The notes beneath the pieces are model-generated. The model did not search any database. It was not told the DNA's origin and saw nothing but the letters and a program-made list of their open reading frames with translations. A DNA stretch of 64,000 nucleotides from Lethocerus indicus (Eukaryota; Arthropoda; Insecta; Hemiptera; Belostomatidae): contig JACDQD010000007.1 in the NCBI GenBank assembly GCA_019843655.1, forward strand, positions 25,748,365 to 25,812,364. The letters are read 5' to 3'. The position numbers and the translations under genes are program-made. Numbering within the stretch: position 1 is the first letter of the stretch; the number at the start of each line of letters is the position of its first letter. Shown here piece after piece: positions 48,801-59,632 of this stretch.

Positions 48801-49497
48801 TATAATATCTGTGGATATTTATTGGATTCATAGACTTACGGCTCATCTTTAGCGGTGAGGATTTCTGCGGTACTTCTTTTGCCGGATACTTGGGGCACTT
48901 GTCTGGACTGCCAAGCTCGCCGCTTGACCCCCTCCGGGCCAACTCAGCGTGATTCCAAACCTTGTCCAATAGGGTCTCATTGTGGCGTTGTTCGGCCGAA
49001 GGCTCCACGAAAATATGGTCCCAGTAGTGGAGAAACTGCGACCCACTTTAATTAAGTTGTGTATACTTAATTAGTGGCCGTCAATATTTATTCTACCGAA
49101 CCGATTTATGCGATAAGAACCGTACGTGTTGCCGGAAAATCGTAAAATTCGTACGTGTCAACTAAGTATCGACCTTGGACGAAATGGCGTTTTCTTTTCT
49201 AAGTACACAATTCCAATATGCGATACGTTTATGATTCATTAGAAGAACTATCCACGCCATACGTTTATTACGTAAGTCTGATCGATGATCTAGAGGATCT
49301 CGTACTAAATGATTTCGAACACTGCCTGAATCGATAATTTCGTTTTCGTTAGACCGGCGGTTTTAAACACGAAAGTTCCAATTTACTGCCCAGCCGAAAC
49401 TCACTTTGATCAGGAACTTCATGACAGGGGTGTCGCCCAAATTCAGGAAAATCTTGTTTTCGTCAGAGCACCGCATCTCCGCTCGTCCGTCCGTCAT
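35586..49497 (-). CDS. AK7: Adenylate kinase 7 with a giant basic insertion, 19 coding exons
   Basis: AK7 is an axonemal adenylate kinase required for motile cilia and sperm flagella. Exons in transcript order: 49405-49497, 48840-49035, 47992-48296, 47535-47679, 47290-47408, 46633-46746, 44893-45062, 43855-43948, 43662-43736, 43348-43491, 43078-43206, 42386-42988, 37833-42214, 37496-37662, 37257-37380, 36955-37106, 36713-36856, 36276-36484, 35586-35888. They total 7,668 nt and about 2,555 aa; vertebrate AK7 has about 720. Order: N-terminal NAD(P)-epimerase-like Rossmann domain (KIFLNLGDTPVMKFLIK; RKFILISPNMTWALT; IPEIPVFGSPDSRVPLIYDA), P-loop kinase (ILLGPQTIGKT, residues about 490-500), the insertion (about 529-2190), the rest of the kinase (NQGFILDSFPLTYRQAK) and a C-terminal Dpy-30 helix pair (YLTRHVLHILTNSLLAVIKL then RPDDPIDF). 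All exons join in frame. Weakest junctions: exon 11 donor (TTG then GTTCGT) and the exon 17/18 pair, where the chosen sites are the only in-phase choice with a good acceptor. Confidence 0.88.
36955..37662 (-). CDS. AK7: AK7 exons 14-16: second half of the kinase domain
   Basis: Exon 14 encodes LLRRKMLSKPSQNQGFILDS then FPLTYRQAKTL, the adenylate kinase signature; vertebrate AK7 has GYILDGFPKTYDQAK, so the usual DGFP is DSFP here. Exon 15 encodes WIFTIEASDRVLVSNDKYFG and RDIHKAMALFHQYR. Compared with the vertebrate QDRFLRALSNYR, arginines expected to contact phosphates are not in the same places. Exon 16 encodes DRSIDFYEELNVYPHLFNID and ITGISSMIGKPKTH, matching YFDELEIHPIHIDV. Exon phases agree at each join. 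Confidence 0.87.
37833..42214 (-). CDS. AK7: AK7 exon 13: 4.4-kb exon encoding 1,461 residues of insertion
   Basis: One exon of 4,382 nt with no stop, flanked by a good acceptor (TGTTCTGCAG) and a strong donor (AA then GTAAGT). Its last codons (TVNDNIIIK) align with the vertebrate LDDQYIIRF helix, and the next exon continues LLRRKMLSKPSQNQGFILDS, so it is spliced into AK7. The protein is very basic throughout. It includes a Lys/Arg block at exon residues about 158-210 (RKRRRRLVRCKRRKRRRREA), a region with more ordered-looking sequence at about 520-680 (KTIIEVNILRGG; GEFYLYDLLEAVRRG; LVWKQIVDLFFGESF), a probable coiled coil at about 680-745 (REERLRLEAELLARKKRFGA), an arginine block at about 1020-1230 (around 40 percent Arg), and a proline-rich segment near 1240-1275 (LPDIVDLPALPCWPGPTPPP). 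I recognise no known domain. GC content is well above the introns, as expected for coding sequence. Confidence 0.85.
42386..42988 (-). CDS. AK7: AK7 exon 12: Lys/Arg/Glu-rich start of the giant insertion
   Basis: This 201-codon exon begins NRIISRKKLEAKIAEEIKRK, which aligns with the ISEAIAKLEAIV helix of vertebrate AK7, and then runs into lysine-rich low complexity (KGKLKPKSKGKTETKSTAGK), a Ser/Thr/Lys segment and a charged helix-rich end (EKKAKKMAREMARIKEKYKG, KYLRMERIRRRLEKA). Both ends are phase 0. The composition suggests long charged helices or disorder. No catalytic motif is present. Confidence 0.82.
43078..43206 (-). CDS. AK7: AK7 exon 11: P-loop of the kinase domain
   Basis: The 43-codon exon encodes PAKVILLGPQTIGKTIMAKN and LCKYYNLTYISPRREVKLYI. 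GPQTIGKT is an intact Walker A motif with the phosphate-binding Lys and Thr, and the LCKYYNLTYI strand matches LANYYKLHHI of vertebrate AK7. The following VKLYIKKL corresponds to the helix after which the acidic insert of vertebrate AK7 begins. The donor is weak. An upstream GTTGGT site would put a stop in the next exon, so TTG before GTTCGT (lower edge 43078) is the only frame-keeping choice. Confidence 0.88.
43348..49497 (-). CDS. AK7: AK7 exons 1-10: N-terminal Rossmann (epimerase-like) region
   Basis: These exons encode residues 1-485. After MTDGRAEMRCSDENKIFLNL the first exon ends KFLIK. Exons 2-3 form a charged linker (LAKLKQRYEEKMTRPVDEKK) longer than in vertebrates, then EYQVYCTLRYVK. 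Exon 4 (FLDKLWPCRTILYDITTHPE) and exon 5 (LRELGERKFILISPNMTWAL) match the vertebrate core RKLFILLSTVMTWA. Exon 6 has EEYYRKRRPHPKYKDHYQLE, exon 7 LRPLVVCCGIVYGHGETLL and IPEIPVFGSPDSRVP, exon 8 LIIDFPKNTKYIFAMESETP, exon 9 VLSNLTEGHVKLYPPEASIM and exon 10 LNWTTSKRFIRDVKTIVDQY. In AK7 this domain resembles extended short-chain dehydrogenases, but its enzymatic role is not established and I see no clear catalytic YxxxK. Confidence 0.87.
45296..45424 (+). repeat. Diverged relative of the foldback element arm
   Basis: The stretch matches the right arm of 13679-13986: GCATCCAAAGTGCC, GTGACTAACACTACGCTACTGA, CAGCCGAAACCG, AAAGACCAGACCAGCGAGAG and GAGACGGAATAACACGAA, with several small indels. Only one arm is present. 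It lies in AK7 intron 6, on the opposite strand to the gene. Confidence 0.7.
48460..48680 (+). pseudogene. Fragment resembling a Merlin/ISXO2-like transposase
   Basis: A plus-strand frame ends VPNRSTEKLCRLLTKQTIRV then GSNIISDCTGSYRDIL and a stop. This resembles the second catalytic region of ISXO2/IS1016-type (Merlin) transposases, where the usual form is VPDRSxxTLxPIIxxYI then GTTIISDCWxxY with the catalytic Asp in SDC. The Trp after SDC is replaced and the third catalytic residue is missing, so it is a dead fragment. It lies antisense within AK7 intron 2. The match is from memory of the family. Confidence 0.5.
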
Positions 49498-50652
49498 TAT
49501 TTACGAATAACAAAACTCAATTAATCTCAATAAAAATTCAGTACTTTTATTGGCGGGGATATGTGCAATATATCCTGTCTTGGGATATGACAGAAAAAAC
49601 TTCAACAATGAAAATATTGTTAAACATCTGTCAACTCTGGCTAAATTGTGTCGCAAATAATGTTTGCCAGTAGTCCATAATATAACATTACGTTTCTTTA
49701 GTTAGTATTCGCATTTGATCCCAGTGTATTTAATTTCTGATGGCACATATTATCCTCGATCGACTGCAATGATATGTGGCACTTATTTGCCAAAATAAGC
49801 CCATCCCCCATATAAGCCCCCATATAAGGGCCCCATAAGGAAAGTGAAACAACCCGTCCAATGAAGCCGCTCAGGTGGAACCTCGAAACAGCGGGGGTTA
49901 ACCCTTGCCAACCGAGGTTCTTCTCACATCACGAGATCTTACCAGAAGCTGTGATTGATTATATAGCGCAGACATATATGTTATAATAAGAAACGTTGAG
50001 GTATGCTGCAGGTATTCTGAAAAGACAACTCGAGGCTTCCTTATAAGATTTGTTATTTTATTACAAAACAGCACGAAATACACAAGCATTACACTAGACA
50101 TAATCCATAATATTTAACGTAAAATTTAATTCTCAAACGTGATCATTGATTTCTCACAAAATGTTATTCTTTTAAGCGAGAATCCGCAAGTTTTTGTGCG
50201 CCATTTTCAACGACACACGAGACAATGAAACGCGAAATGGTCCAAAATATGAAAATGTAAGATTTAAACTACACGGAATTGTAATAAATTTACAATTCGG
50301 ATGGTGAGATATTATTTCAGTCTTACACAGATTTGATCTGGCCTAATAAATATTTAAATAATTATTATTAGATTTAATTTAAGTATAAATTAAAAATATG
50401 ATCCGAACATTGAAAGAGAATAGGAACGAACTGTGAACCCTTCAACAAAAAAACTGAACTAATTGTATTTATCCCAGACCTACAACTAATTATTAGAAAT
50501 TGTATATAAATTTATCGTATTTATACGTATTAAATGATAAAATACAATTTAAAAATTTAATGTATAAAATTGAGGATATGTTTCCGACACGAAGTTAAAA
50601 ACGAGTTATATGTTAGGTTTCACATTATTCCCAATTCAAATAGTATTTTTGT
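49498..50652. other. Intergenic region between AK7 start and the protease stop
   Basis: About 1.15 kb. It must contain the AK7 promoter on the minus strand, but I see no clear TATA box or Inr. The 49798-49930 stretch has repeated CCATATAAG-type units (CATATAAGCCC, CATATAAGGGC, CATAAGGAA) and a GAACCTC/GAGGTTC inverted pair. No coding sequence is recognised. Confidence 0.5.
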
Positions 50653-53191
50653 TCAGTCATCTTGGCAGAAGCATCCCTCCTTGCTGTGTTCCGATATCCA
50701 GTCCAAGTAGCGGGTGACCCTGGTGTAGACCCCGGGATAACCGGCCCTCGCACAACCGTTACCCCAGGACACTATACCTGCGAACGTTTCATCAGTTTTT
50801 ATCAAGTAAACTACGGAACGGAAACTGCTATGCTATAATTATCAATTATCTATTAATCATTCCAGTAACATTATTTAATTTACCTATTAATTCGTAACGC
50901 TTGTCCTCTCGTTCCCTTATCAAAGGTCCTCCGCTGTCACCCTGCAACAGTTACAATTTCTGTATTAATGGTAGCAGTTAGGTATGAAGAATCGTGCATA
51001 CTGAACGTGCCCTCGTGTAGATAAATATTTTCATGCGTTTAACGGATTTAGAATGTAACACATTGTTGGGTACTGTTATCACTCTTAATACAAAACAACC
51101 AGAAGATTACTGGATTGCCACTGATTGTTGAAACCGGTCTGCGTTAAGACAAATTTAGACGAGGGTGATTCACTTCCTAAAAAAATGATAAATTGTCAAC
51201 TCACTTGACACGTGTCCTTGTTTCCTTGGTCGTAGCCAGCGCACATCATGTTGTCGGTGATCATCTTCTGTTGGTAGCTGGTGTTGGTTTTGCAGTCGGT
51301 GTTGCTCATCACAGGCAGTTCGACTTCTCTCAGTATGCAGGAGGTCTTACCGTCCTCGTGGATGGTGCCCCAACCGGTGGCCAAAGCCAGGCTTCCTTCG
51401 TAGTCCTCTTCTGTTCAAAACATTCATGCACCGAGCGAATTATTAGCAATATATTGTAGTTCAAAGCAAAATACTATTTTTTTAGAGTGCAGAAATGACA
51501 GATCACCACCTTCAAGTATCAATAAACACGCATTACTATTCGAAGAAACTAAAATGGGATGGGTAACGGAGGAAAGAGATTCGACGAGAGAATTGGGATG
51601 AGCGGAAAGAAATGCGGGAGTGAAATTTGTGAAATCGAGATTTTATGACTTGGTCGACTGTAGGTATGTTGAGGTCATGGTGAAGAGTGTGATTGGAAAT
51701 ATGACAGGGAGCATTGAGGATGGTTCGAAGGACTTTCGATTGGATGCGAGCAGTATTGGATGTCTTGGTGGATCCCCATTGTCGAATAATCAATTATTGT
51801 ACCGTCGCTATTATTGAGAGTTTGCAAATATTGAAAGCAGCGCTTACTGACCTGCGTCCTTGGGCAAACAGATGGGCCTTATCGTCTGGGCGTTGACGGG
51901 CACCCTCTCGTTCAGCCTAAGCAGAGCTATGTCGTGCTCGAAGTTGAGGAAGCTGAAGTCGCCGGTGATTGCCCGGATGGCGAATCTCGTCTCCGGTTTG
52001 AAACCGGTCGTCTTGCACCGATCGTGTTCCCCCAGCGTCACCTTGATCATGAACCACATGAACCTGGCGAAGAGAAGTCCAAATATACAGTTAGAATTAT
52101 AGAAGTTTGTGTTGTCTACTGAGAGAACTGGTCGGGGGAAATGTAAATCCGGAGCTACACAGTGAGGTTCTAGGGGGGATGTTGTGCGTCGATGAAGCAT
52201 CCTGTCAGCACTGCACACTGAAGATAGTCTACGTAGACTATATAAAATGTTACAGGACCCAAAACTTATTACCCTCAATTTCTTGTATCTCAATATCTTT
52301 CCTCATCATACCTAAAACAGCTGGCCGCTACTGGAAAAGGGGAACGACCTCGACCTTGATTCACGGCCCCCATGCAATTTATCAATTGTCACTGATAACT
52401 ACAATCGGTCCGAATATTACTCCAGGCGAAGTATTACGCAAAGCCCACTATTACATACCGGCATCGCGTCAGAAAATAGTGTCCTACTTCGATTTCGGCA
52501 TATCGGGAAATTCCCGACTGCTATTTCAAAATCGTTTGCAATTTTGTTACCTACGTTAATCGGAGTAAAACTATTGCTAAGAACTTCAGCGTATCTAATA
52601 CCCAGTCCACAATAGGAAATTTCGTTCTTGAACTTTCTTAGCAATTGCGAAAGGTGTCCAAAGAGGTTGACGTCTTAGACGATCCGATAATAAATTGAAT
52701 TTGTAAGTTTATTACAAGCCAAGGCAGTTCGATTTGGACTCAAATATTGATTTTGTGAAAGGTCGAACGTCAGAAAATTTAACGGAATCGACTGTTGGGC
52801 AGGATATAACGGTTAAATTTAAGATAACTGTTAGGTGGCCCACCATGGTTTGGAACTTTATCATTTGTCTCTGCTCTTTGATTTAGTGCTGTTTCAGCTT
52901 ATCGCCGTACTCAGTATTTCCGACATCAGATTCTATTGTCTGACGTTAAATGCGTTCATTACAGCTCGGTGAAATACACCGATTGTTCGGATAATTAAAT
53001 TTAATATGGAGTATATGTATATACTTACCCTCTGACGCAGTGGGCTGCGGTTAGGACGTATCTGTCGTTGACGAGGACACCTCCGCAGTAGAACCTGTTG
53101 AAATACGAGAGGCGAACCATCCAGGGGAACTCGTTGCTCTCGGTCGGTATTCCCCCGACGATCCTGCTCTCCTCATTTCTCTCGCCACAAC
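50653..53191 (-). CDS. Protease exons 3-7: catalytic domain
   Basis: Exon 3 carries [13 protein letters not shown] and the histidine exon end [10 protein letters not shown]. Exon 4 has [12 protein letters not shown] and the Asp in [16 protein letters not shown]. Exon 5 has [20 protein letters not shown] and [12 protein letters not shown]. Exon 6 is only 58 nt and starts [12 protein letters not shown]. Exon 7 has [20 protein letters not shown] and the end GCFCQDD. The small exon 6 with the serine and the phase-1 intron after the histidine exon fit a common S1A gene structure. The extra CFC near the C-terminus may form an additional disulfide. Confidence 0.92.
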
Positions 53192-56100
53192 CTATATAAA
53201 CAAATTTCTGTCAAATATAGTTGTTTGACATTACAACATTACTATGAGCTAACCAAATTCCAGTAGCGAGTTAAATTACATTGGCCCACTGTTCGGACTA
53301 ATAGGGATGAATAATTGATTGACGCAAGTCGTACCTTTGTCGTTTACAGAACGCGATTAAGAAAAAAATAGAATGAATTATATATTTTGAACTTATTGAA
53401 TATATATTTGAACCAACGGCGGGAATGGGCCCACGATATGAGGAGGAACAAATCGATTCTGGACGAAAGTTTAATGGACCAGTCTTGAGAGCGCATAATT
53501 TTCACACATGCCGACCGGAACAGGGAATCGAATAAGAAAAACGACCGTCGCCTATTATTGTCGGACCTCGCCGTTTGGAAGACGCGATAAACTGATAAAT
53601 TTAATGGCTACTTAACACGGGAGAAGGCTAATAATAAATCCGATATCCTTATCTGACCGAGCGTTGGAAGTCGAGAGAATACAACATTCTCGAGGGAGTC
53701 GAGGGATATTACAACATTTCCTAGCAGGCCTCGGTTTTATAATTTGCTAGACAAGTAAACACGGGGGTTCGCCGCTTGGATATTGCATCGCGTTAATAGG
53801 CTGCAGTTCCCCCATTTGCCAATGATGGTTTTTTCAAGAAACGTACCGCGGTGTATTTCGAGATATTCGCTTTTAATGTCAAGGAACAGACCGTTTGAAT
53901 GAATCAAAATGTTGAAATGTTGTATATAGAAAGGCGTGAAGGCGAGAGGTCTCGTAGTATAACTGGCATTATTATTACCACACCTACTGCAACTGAATTC
54001 AGTTATAATGTCCTTCGCTGGCACGTCGTATTGAAGTGAACCATAAAGCCGCAATGGTGGGCAGAGCTTATTTTATTCGTCTACGGTTCGAAATATCATG
54101 AATATTTATAACCGAAACACATACCGTAACTAGTAAATTTATTATCTTTTATCACTGTTATTTTAACCATTTATAAATTACTTTAAAAGTCTTTAAGGTT
54201 TTAAAAAATAATAATTTAAAAGCTAAAATATGTTACTGACTGCATTCGCATTTGTTCTTGTCGTCCGTCGGCTCAGTGGCGTTTGCACGTTCGGTTATTT
54301 CGGGAGATTTCGAAAAATATCCAAATATTCTCCCTTCGACTGGGCCGGCCTGAAAGCAAACAACAATAATATACGTTATAATATTGACGGCAAATAATAA
54401 AGAATTTTCCCGCCAAGAGATAAATTCGAAATAACCAACGATTTCAATGCCGCCGCAGGCCTAGAAAAAGAAAGGGAATAAATAACAACGGCTCTTTCTT
54501 TCGCTCTCCTTTTTGTCTCAGAGTATGACTAATGGCGCTTAATGGAGTGCGCGTTGGAAAAGCAAAAACATTTTCAATCTGAAACTGTTATTTAACATTC
54601 CCCGATTGTTTTCTGGAAACAATATGTATATAATTCGTCCTGTGATGTAATCTGAAAATGAGCGTGATCGCAAGTAATAAATCAGGCGGGTGTTGATTTA
54701 CTGTTCGGTTCGAATCGTCAACGTCCTATTATTGCACTGGCAAAGGAAGGAGTTGACCTCGCGGCGTTCCGCATTGTGTGGTCTTGAATTTGCGATCGTG
54801 GAAATCTTAACTGAATTCACGTTGCATTCTTATAGGGGGATACAATAGATGATCATTAACTTCCGGTAGGATCACATAATATTGTCGGAAGAACACTGGG
54901 GTTTTTCCCGTGTTTGGACGTTTCAGGGTCCAACTCGTATATACCTGGAGGTTCGGTGTCGTCATTCCTCCTCTGGACCTGTTTGTTCCCGTATTACCGC
55001 GAAACATCCTCCGCCGATGTTGTACCCTGTACCTCTGTTCTGTACCTTGGTCTGACTACAAAATTAGAATTATTCCGACCAAAAATTAGTCGGTTCTCTC
55101 CTTTCCTTCTGGAATCCCGGTTTCTTAAATTCCATTCCAATTTGCTCGTTCATTACCTTTCTTATTTCACCCCCCCCCCGCCCATCACGTCGGCTTAACG
55201 CCACTGGCCAAGAGATTTACGCAGCCGTAAAAGGCTGACTTCTTTTCTTCAGCCACGTCAACATAAAACTCACTACATCAATGTACTCACAACCGTAACA
55301 GTTGATTGTGCAAGGAATGAAACAAACTATCTGTCTATCTATATCTCCTTCTGGGGTCCACTCGGAGGACCTGTTGTCCTGTTCTTCCCACAGTATTGGG
55401 CGATCCTACTCGTCAGAAACCAGTGAGATGATTTTTTCTGGTCGCGGAAACTTTCGCCCATTTATAAATTAAATTTTTAGTCCACTTAGTATAGAAATGT
55501 TGGACACATGTGTACGCTGCCGAAAAAATAGGGTGGGCTTTGCGGGGTGTGGAGGAAGACATCGGAATTCGGGGCGTGTACACTGTCGAGGAATGTTCGG
55601 CATTGTTCTTCGGCGCGGCCGAGAGAGAAACAACAACGCAACACACTGCCGAGAAGACAATCCGACATCTGTGCCCGTGTGTACGTGTGGACGACGTTTT
55701 GAATTCTTAATCTATGGGGAATAGGAGGAGGAGAAGGAGGAGGAGTATACCTCGGACGGAGGGTAATGACCCTCCCTAATAGAGGGTAAATTCTTCCTTT
55801 CTAATTGTATCTTCAAACAGACAAACACACATACACATATACACAAACGTATACTCACACAAGCGGGGAGCAAAGTACCGCTAATCACTAATAGGCCCGT
55901 CCCAACCGTGTCATTACGCCAACTACCGTAATTTGACGAGTCGAAATCGTACTCGAATAACGGATCCAGCGGATGAAAGTATACTACAATTTCATTGTAT
56001 TTTATATGGGTATCAGTATCACAGGCATTTATGCATATGAAGAATTTTCGAATTTACAAGTAAAATGAAAAGTAACGAATCCCCCCCCCCGGCGGAGTAT

Positions 56101-58246
56101 TTTTGCTTCATGTTGCTGATATTATGGCTAAATCGAGATGATATTCCGAGCCCTCGTAAACCGTATCCCCTATTAGTTCTTTATTGAAAATAATCGATCA
56201 TTTTATTTCAATTATTTCAAACAACGTAGATTAAAGTTCGTGAAAATGGTCCAAGAACGGAAACTAGTTTAATTCCTCGTGACGTACCGGGCTATCGAAA
56301 GTTCGTTATGACCCAGAAAGCGGACTAACTGTATTCCACGTGTATTATTGTCACTGGCTATTTTGGTCTTACATGCCGTTAGTCCTCAGTCGGCGGAAAC
56401 GATTACCGCATATCGTAAGTTACTCCTTTACAAATAATGAAACGCGCTCTGGAGTAATAAATAGTAAATCTGAAAGGAGTCTGACTAGTGCTTATTTCTT
56501 ATATTGCGGTCATGCGTCCGTATTAGGAATCGCTTTGAAAAGTTCTCATGGTTTTCTCTCTTCTCTCGCTGGATCTTTTACTAGACCGGTTTCGGCCGCT
56601 CGCCATCTTCCGAGGGGAATCCTGTCTGCACTGTCACTTACTTTACTTGTACTTGTTTGGAGAATGTCATTGTTTTTTGGATTGGGATTTTAGAGGGGGT
56701 TTCGTTAAACGACTTATGTCTTTCTCGTATGATATGTGGGGTTGTAGTAATTGAGTAGCATTAGCGGATTGAATATGGAGTCTCTCTGAGAATTCATTTT
56801 CTAATTTATTCTTAAATATTTCCATACTCTCTATTATGTGAATTTCCTTGCCCTTCCTAAGACAAGTAAAACAAGAAAAATAAATTCTTAGGAGTCAGTG
56901 ATTATCCCCTTGAATGTTTACTGTTTTCGGTAATTTGAAATATGAAAAATTATGATTTTTACTAAAATGAAATTTATTTTAGTAAAATGTGGCATCTTCA
57001 AAGTCACAATAATTTAAGAAAAATAATCCCACTCGCTCTTTGTAGATCGTATTATTGGTTTGAACATAATAAAAAGTTGAGCTTCAGCTGAATGCTCCCA
57101 CCCTCTGCTGCCAGTAAAGTTTATTTCAAGGGCAAATTGCAAATTGTAAAACTGCGCAAACTTTGCAGACTGTGTCGAACTGAAGAAAACTGAACAAGCT
57201 GCTTCTAACGGACGGCTCTGTCCCCCTAACAAACAAGTGAAACCTGTCCTGCCAGTGAAAATAAGTAATCGTCTTACTTTTTTACTTCGTTGACACTGAA
57301 ACCCCATTTTACCTAAATTATTAACAAACAGGGTCAGAAAAAAAATTCCCTCGTATTGTATTCGTTGAAATAGACGTTTATATAAATAAAATTTATTAAT
57401 TCTCGCTACCTCTAATTTTAGATTGCTGCGTATTTTGGATTTCAAGAGTAGGGAATTGTCAAAATTTAGAATCGTGTGAAAAATTCGATATTTATTTGCC
57501 TTATGTTTTTAGGCCGATTCAGATTTTGGACCTTGAATTTAAAACTCGTCACCATCCAAGTAAATGCCGCCTTTAGAGGCTTTAAAAGAATCAGTCTTTA
57601 GAACAATTTATTTCCTATAAATTAAAACTTCGCTGCACATTATGTAAGTAGCAAGCACAATGTATAACTTATACTATAAACCGACAGCACAATGTTGGAA
57701 TAGAAAAGTGAATAGGAACATAATAAGTTTGGAATTTTCAAAAAGAATTAACTTATTTTAGTTGGCGACGATAGCGGTAGGTGATTCACCCCAGATATGA
57801 CATTCCCCCTTGTTCTTCCCCATTAGGATTTCTTATTGATATTTGTTGTAGACTATTCTTGTAGGCGAATCTTGCGCACTCTGCTATATTTTAAATAAAC
57901 GAGGGATTTGTTGTTAAAGATTTTAAGGAATTTAATTGAGATAATTTGAGGCAATATGTAGATTATTTGTTGTTTCAACATCTTTTTAACTTACTTACAA
58001 TATCAAGAAAAGTTTCAACAAAAATTCAAAATGTTTCCCGCCGTATTTAAACCTTAATTTAAAGGTATTTGATCTTAAATTTTATCTTAAATAGTAACTT
58101 AAGATAGTGTAATTTATTTTTATCGATGGACAACTTGCCACCGCAAGTATGAAAGTAAAAATTGGACTTACCGTGAAGAATAGTAACAGGAAGAGGACGA
58201 GCACGCGAAAACTTGTCGGCATTTTCCACATTGGTGTCGGCCTCAT
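50653..58246 (-). CDS. Secreted trypsin-like serine protease zymogen, 7 coding exons
   Basis: A chymotrypsin-fold (S1A) endopeptidase predicted to cut after Arg or Lys. Exons in transcript order: 58172-58246, 54241-54349, 53029-53191, 51852-52063, 51205-51410, 50884-50941, 50653-50777; 948 nt, 315 aa, in phase at every join. Residues 1-25 form a signal peptide ([13 protein letters not shown] core). A short pro-region with Cys63 precedes the activation cleavage ESR/IVGG (Ile72). The triad is complete: His112 (LTAAHC), Asp160 (HDIALL) and Ser258 (GDSGGP). Asp252, six residues before Ser258, is the trypsin specificity aspartate, and the pocket glycines in [13 protein letters not shown] are present. 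The [16 protein letters not shown] block is typical of an insect trypsin group, similar as far as I recall to fly CG4386. There is no clip or CUB domain. The first exon is 3.8 kb from the second. Confidence 0.92.
51111..51170 (+). repeat. Possible dispersed repeat end
   Basis: CCACTGATTGTTGAAACCGGTCTGCG followed by TTAAGACAAATTTAG resembles the CTGATGATGxTGAAACCGG-type ends seen in several insect retroelement families. It is a single copy in the window and unlike the flanking protease intron. This is weak, from memory only. Confidence 0.25.
51536..51800 (-). pseudogene. Jockey-like LINE reverse transcriptase C-terminal fragment
   Basis: A minus-strand frame reads [60 protein letters not shown]. 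This is the classic end of non-LTR retrotransposon ORF2 in the Jockey/CR1 group (typically QLWGTAxxSNxxxxQxFQSKxLR and NAPWYVSNxTLHxDLxIPTV). The frame is then lost in a Ser/Phe-rich continuation, so it is a decayed 5'-truncated copy. It lies within protease intron 4, in the same orientation as the gene. Confidence 0.75.
54350..58171 (-). other. Protease intron 1
   Basis: A 3.8-kb intron. It contains a poly-C run near 55170-55180, another near 56083-56092, and a relative of the foldback element at 56553-56611. Open frames at 55413-55724 (both strands) and 57014-57445 (minus, 143 codons) have no recognised domain. No second gene is seen. Confidence 0.5.
56553..56611 (-). repeat. Short relative of the foldback element
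   Basis: TTCTCTCGCTGGATCTTTTA followed by CTAGACCGGTTTCGGCCGCT and CGCCATCTTC matches the left arm of the element at 13679-13986 with few changes. Only about 60 bp remain. Confidence 0.65.
58172..58246 (-). CDS. Protease exon 1: signal peptide
   Basis: This 25-codon exon encodes [20 protein letters not shown] and LLFFT, a basic start followed by a hydrophobic run, and ends at a GTAAGT donor. It is too short to stand out as an open frame. The next exon (54241-54349) starts [20 protein letters not shown], so signal cleavage probably lies near the exon junction. Two further in-frame ATGs (codons 6 and 9) could also start the protein. Confidence 0.8.
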
Positions 58247-59571
58247 TTTCACAGCTTCCTGGATGATTTAGAATTCTTGCCGAATGTTTAAATATTGAAC
58301 ACTTTTTGATTAATAACCGACTAAAATCATTTCCGAAAATGTATCACTTTATTAAAATTGACGTCACTTTTTGAGAACAATCGGATTATACAAAGGATTT
58401 TTTTCAATAAATAGTGTCTCAAAGACAGACCATTAGAATTAATGACCCAGAGTAAGGAAAAATTTTAGGGCTCTACTATAGATAACGTTACCGGGCCTTT
58501 CTCTTTGATACTTCTCCTTAATGTGTATATGTTTTAAGAAATATATTGTTTTTCATAACCAACGGTGGATGTAGATTGATAAAAATAAATATAAACTTAA
58601 GAAATCGATTATTTTTTTAAAGTGACGCGCCAATAGAAATGCTCCAATAGTACGGCCGAATTGCCTAACGCGTACAAAGTGGTAAGGTGGCCGCTGCACA
58701 GAACACGTGACTTCGGTGGGTTCGTGGCCGTGTGTCGATTTTAAAGTGCAACTGGGAAGAAGACACGGGGGACAGGGAAAGTGCAGAAGCGACTGTGAAA
58801 TTGGCTTAGTCCGGGGGGGTTCGACAATTCGGTCAGAAAACTGGTAATAACGGTAACCCGGTTGACGGGTGGAGTGGGAGTCGGCCGGCGGCGATATCTG
58901 CCGGACGGCGAGTGGAACACGGTGGAAATGTTGCGGCTCCACGACGCTAGATGGGGCCGAAAGCCGAATTGATCTCGGCCTAACAATTTCGTAGCCATTT
59001 AATAATAAAAACGGTTTTCCGCTCTATTTTTTTCTAACAAGGTTTTGCTACAAGTCGGTCACATGACTTGTACTTGGGTACTTTGCTTGGACACGAAGAA
59101 AAATACCACTGACGATGATTCGGATTGAGCATACCAACGGAAAGGATGAATTATGAGGAAAAAATTAATTCAGGAATTAAGGTTAACGAACCTGGTATTT
59201 AAAACAAAATTTCCAGACGACTGAATTGAAAACACTGGTGTAAACTTGGTAGGAATCCTTAATATCGAGAGATTTATATTTTTATTCGGTCCATCCTCTT
59301 GTTCTATCGCCTATTTATTTGTTTTTACACTTTTTTCAAATAATTTATTTTTATTTAAATATACACTGTACACTAGAGGCACTGTGTACCTGTAGCACAA
59401 TAACCCCTGTTGGTACAGTCACTTTAACTGATACATTCAAAGTTTTCATTTCACCGTTTTGTTTGTGGGGGCCTTCTAGCTCCTTGCGGTACGTTGCTTC
59501 GACGATTTCCTCTGTTCTATCCTATCGTGTTCTCGGGGTGCACGCGGAACAAATTTCTTATTTTATTGTGT

Positions 59572-59632
59572 TGGCGTACTATGGAGAAAAGGAAATCAGT
59601 TCGGAATATAAGGCTAAAGTCAGAAGTCAATA
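59572..59632 (+). repeat. Dispersed repeat, copy A
   Basis: GCGTACTATGGAGAAAAGGA then AATCAGTTCGGAATATAAGG is similar to 62950-63000, which has GCTTACTACGAAGAGGAGCA then AATCAGTTCAGAATTTATGG. The two are roughly 70 percent identical over about 50 bases. The element type is unknown. Confidence 0.35.

Noticed and set aside
58741..58998. Minus-strand frame with DQFGFRPHLAS, like the reverse transcriptase QFGFR motif
   Set aside because: No other RT motif surrounds it (no YADD, no upstream palm), and the rest is Pro/Ser/Arg-rich, so a chance match is more likely.
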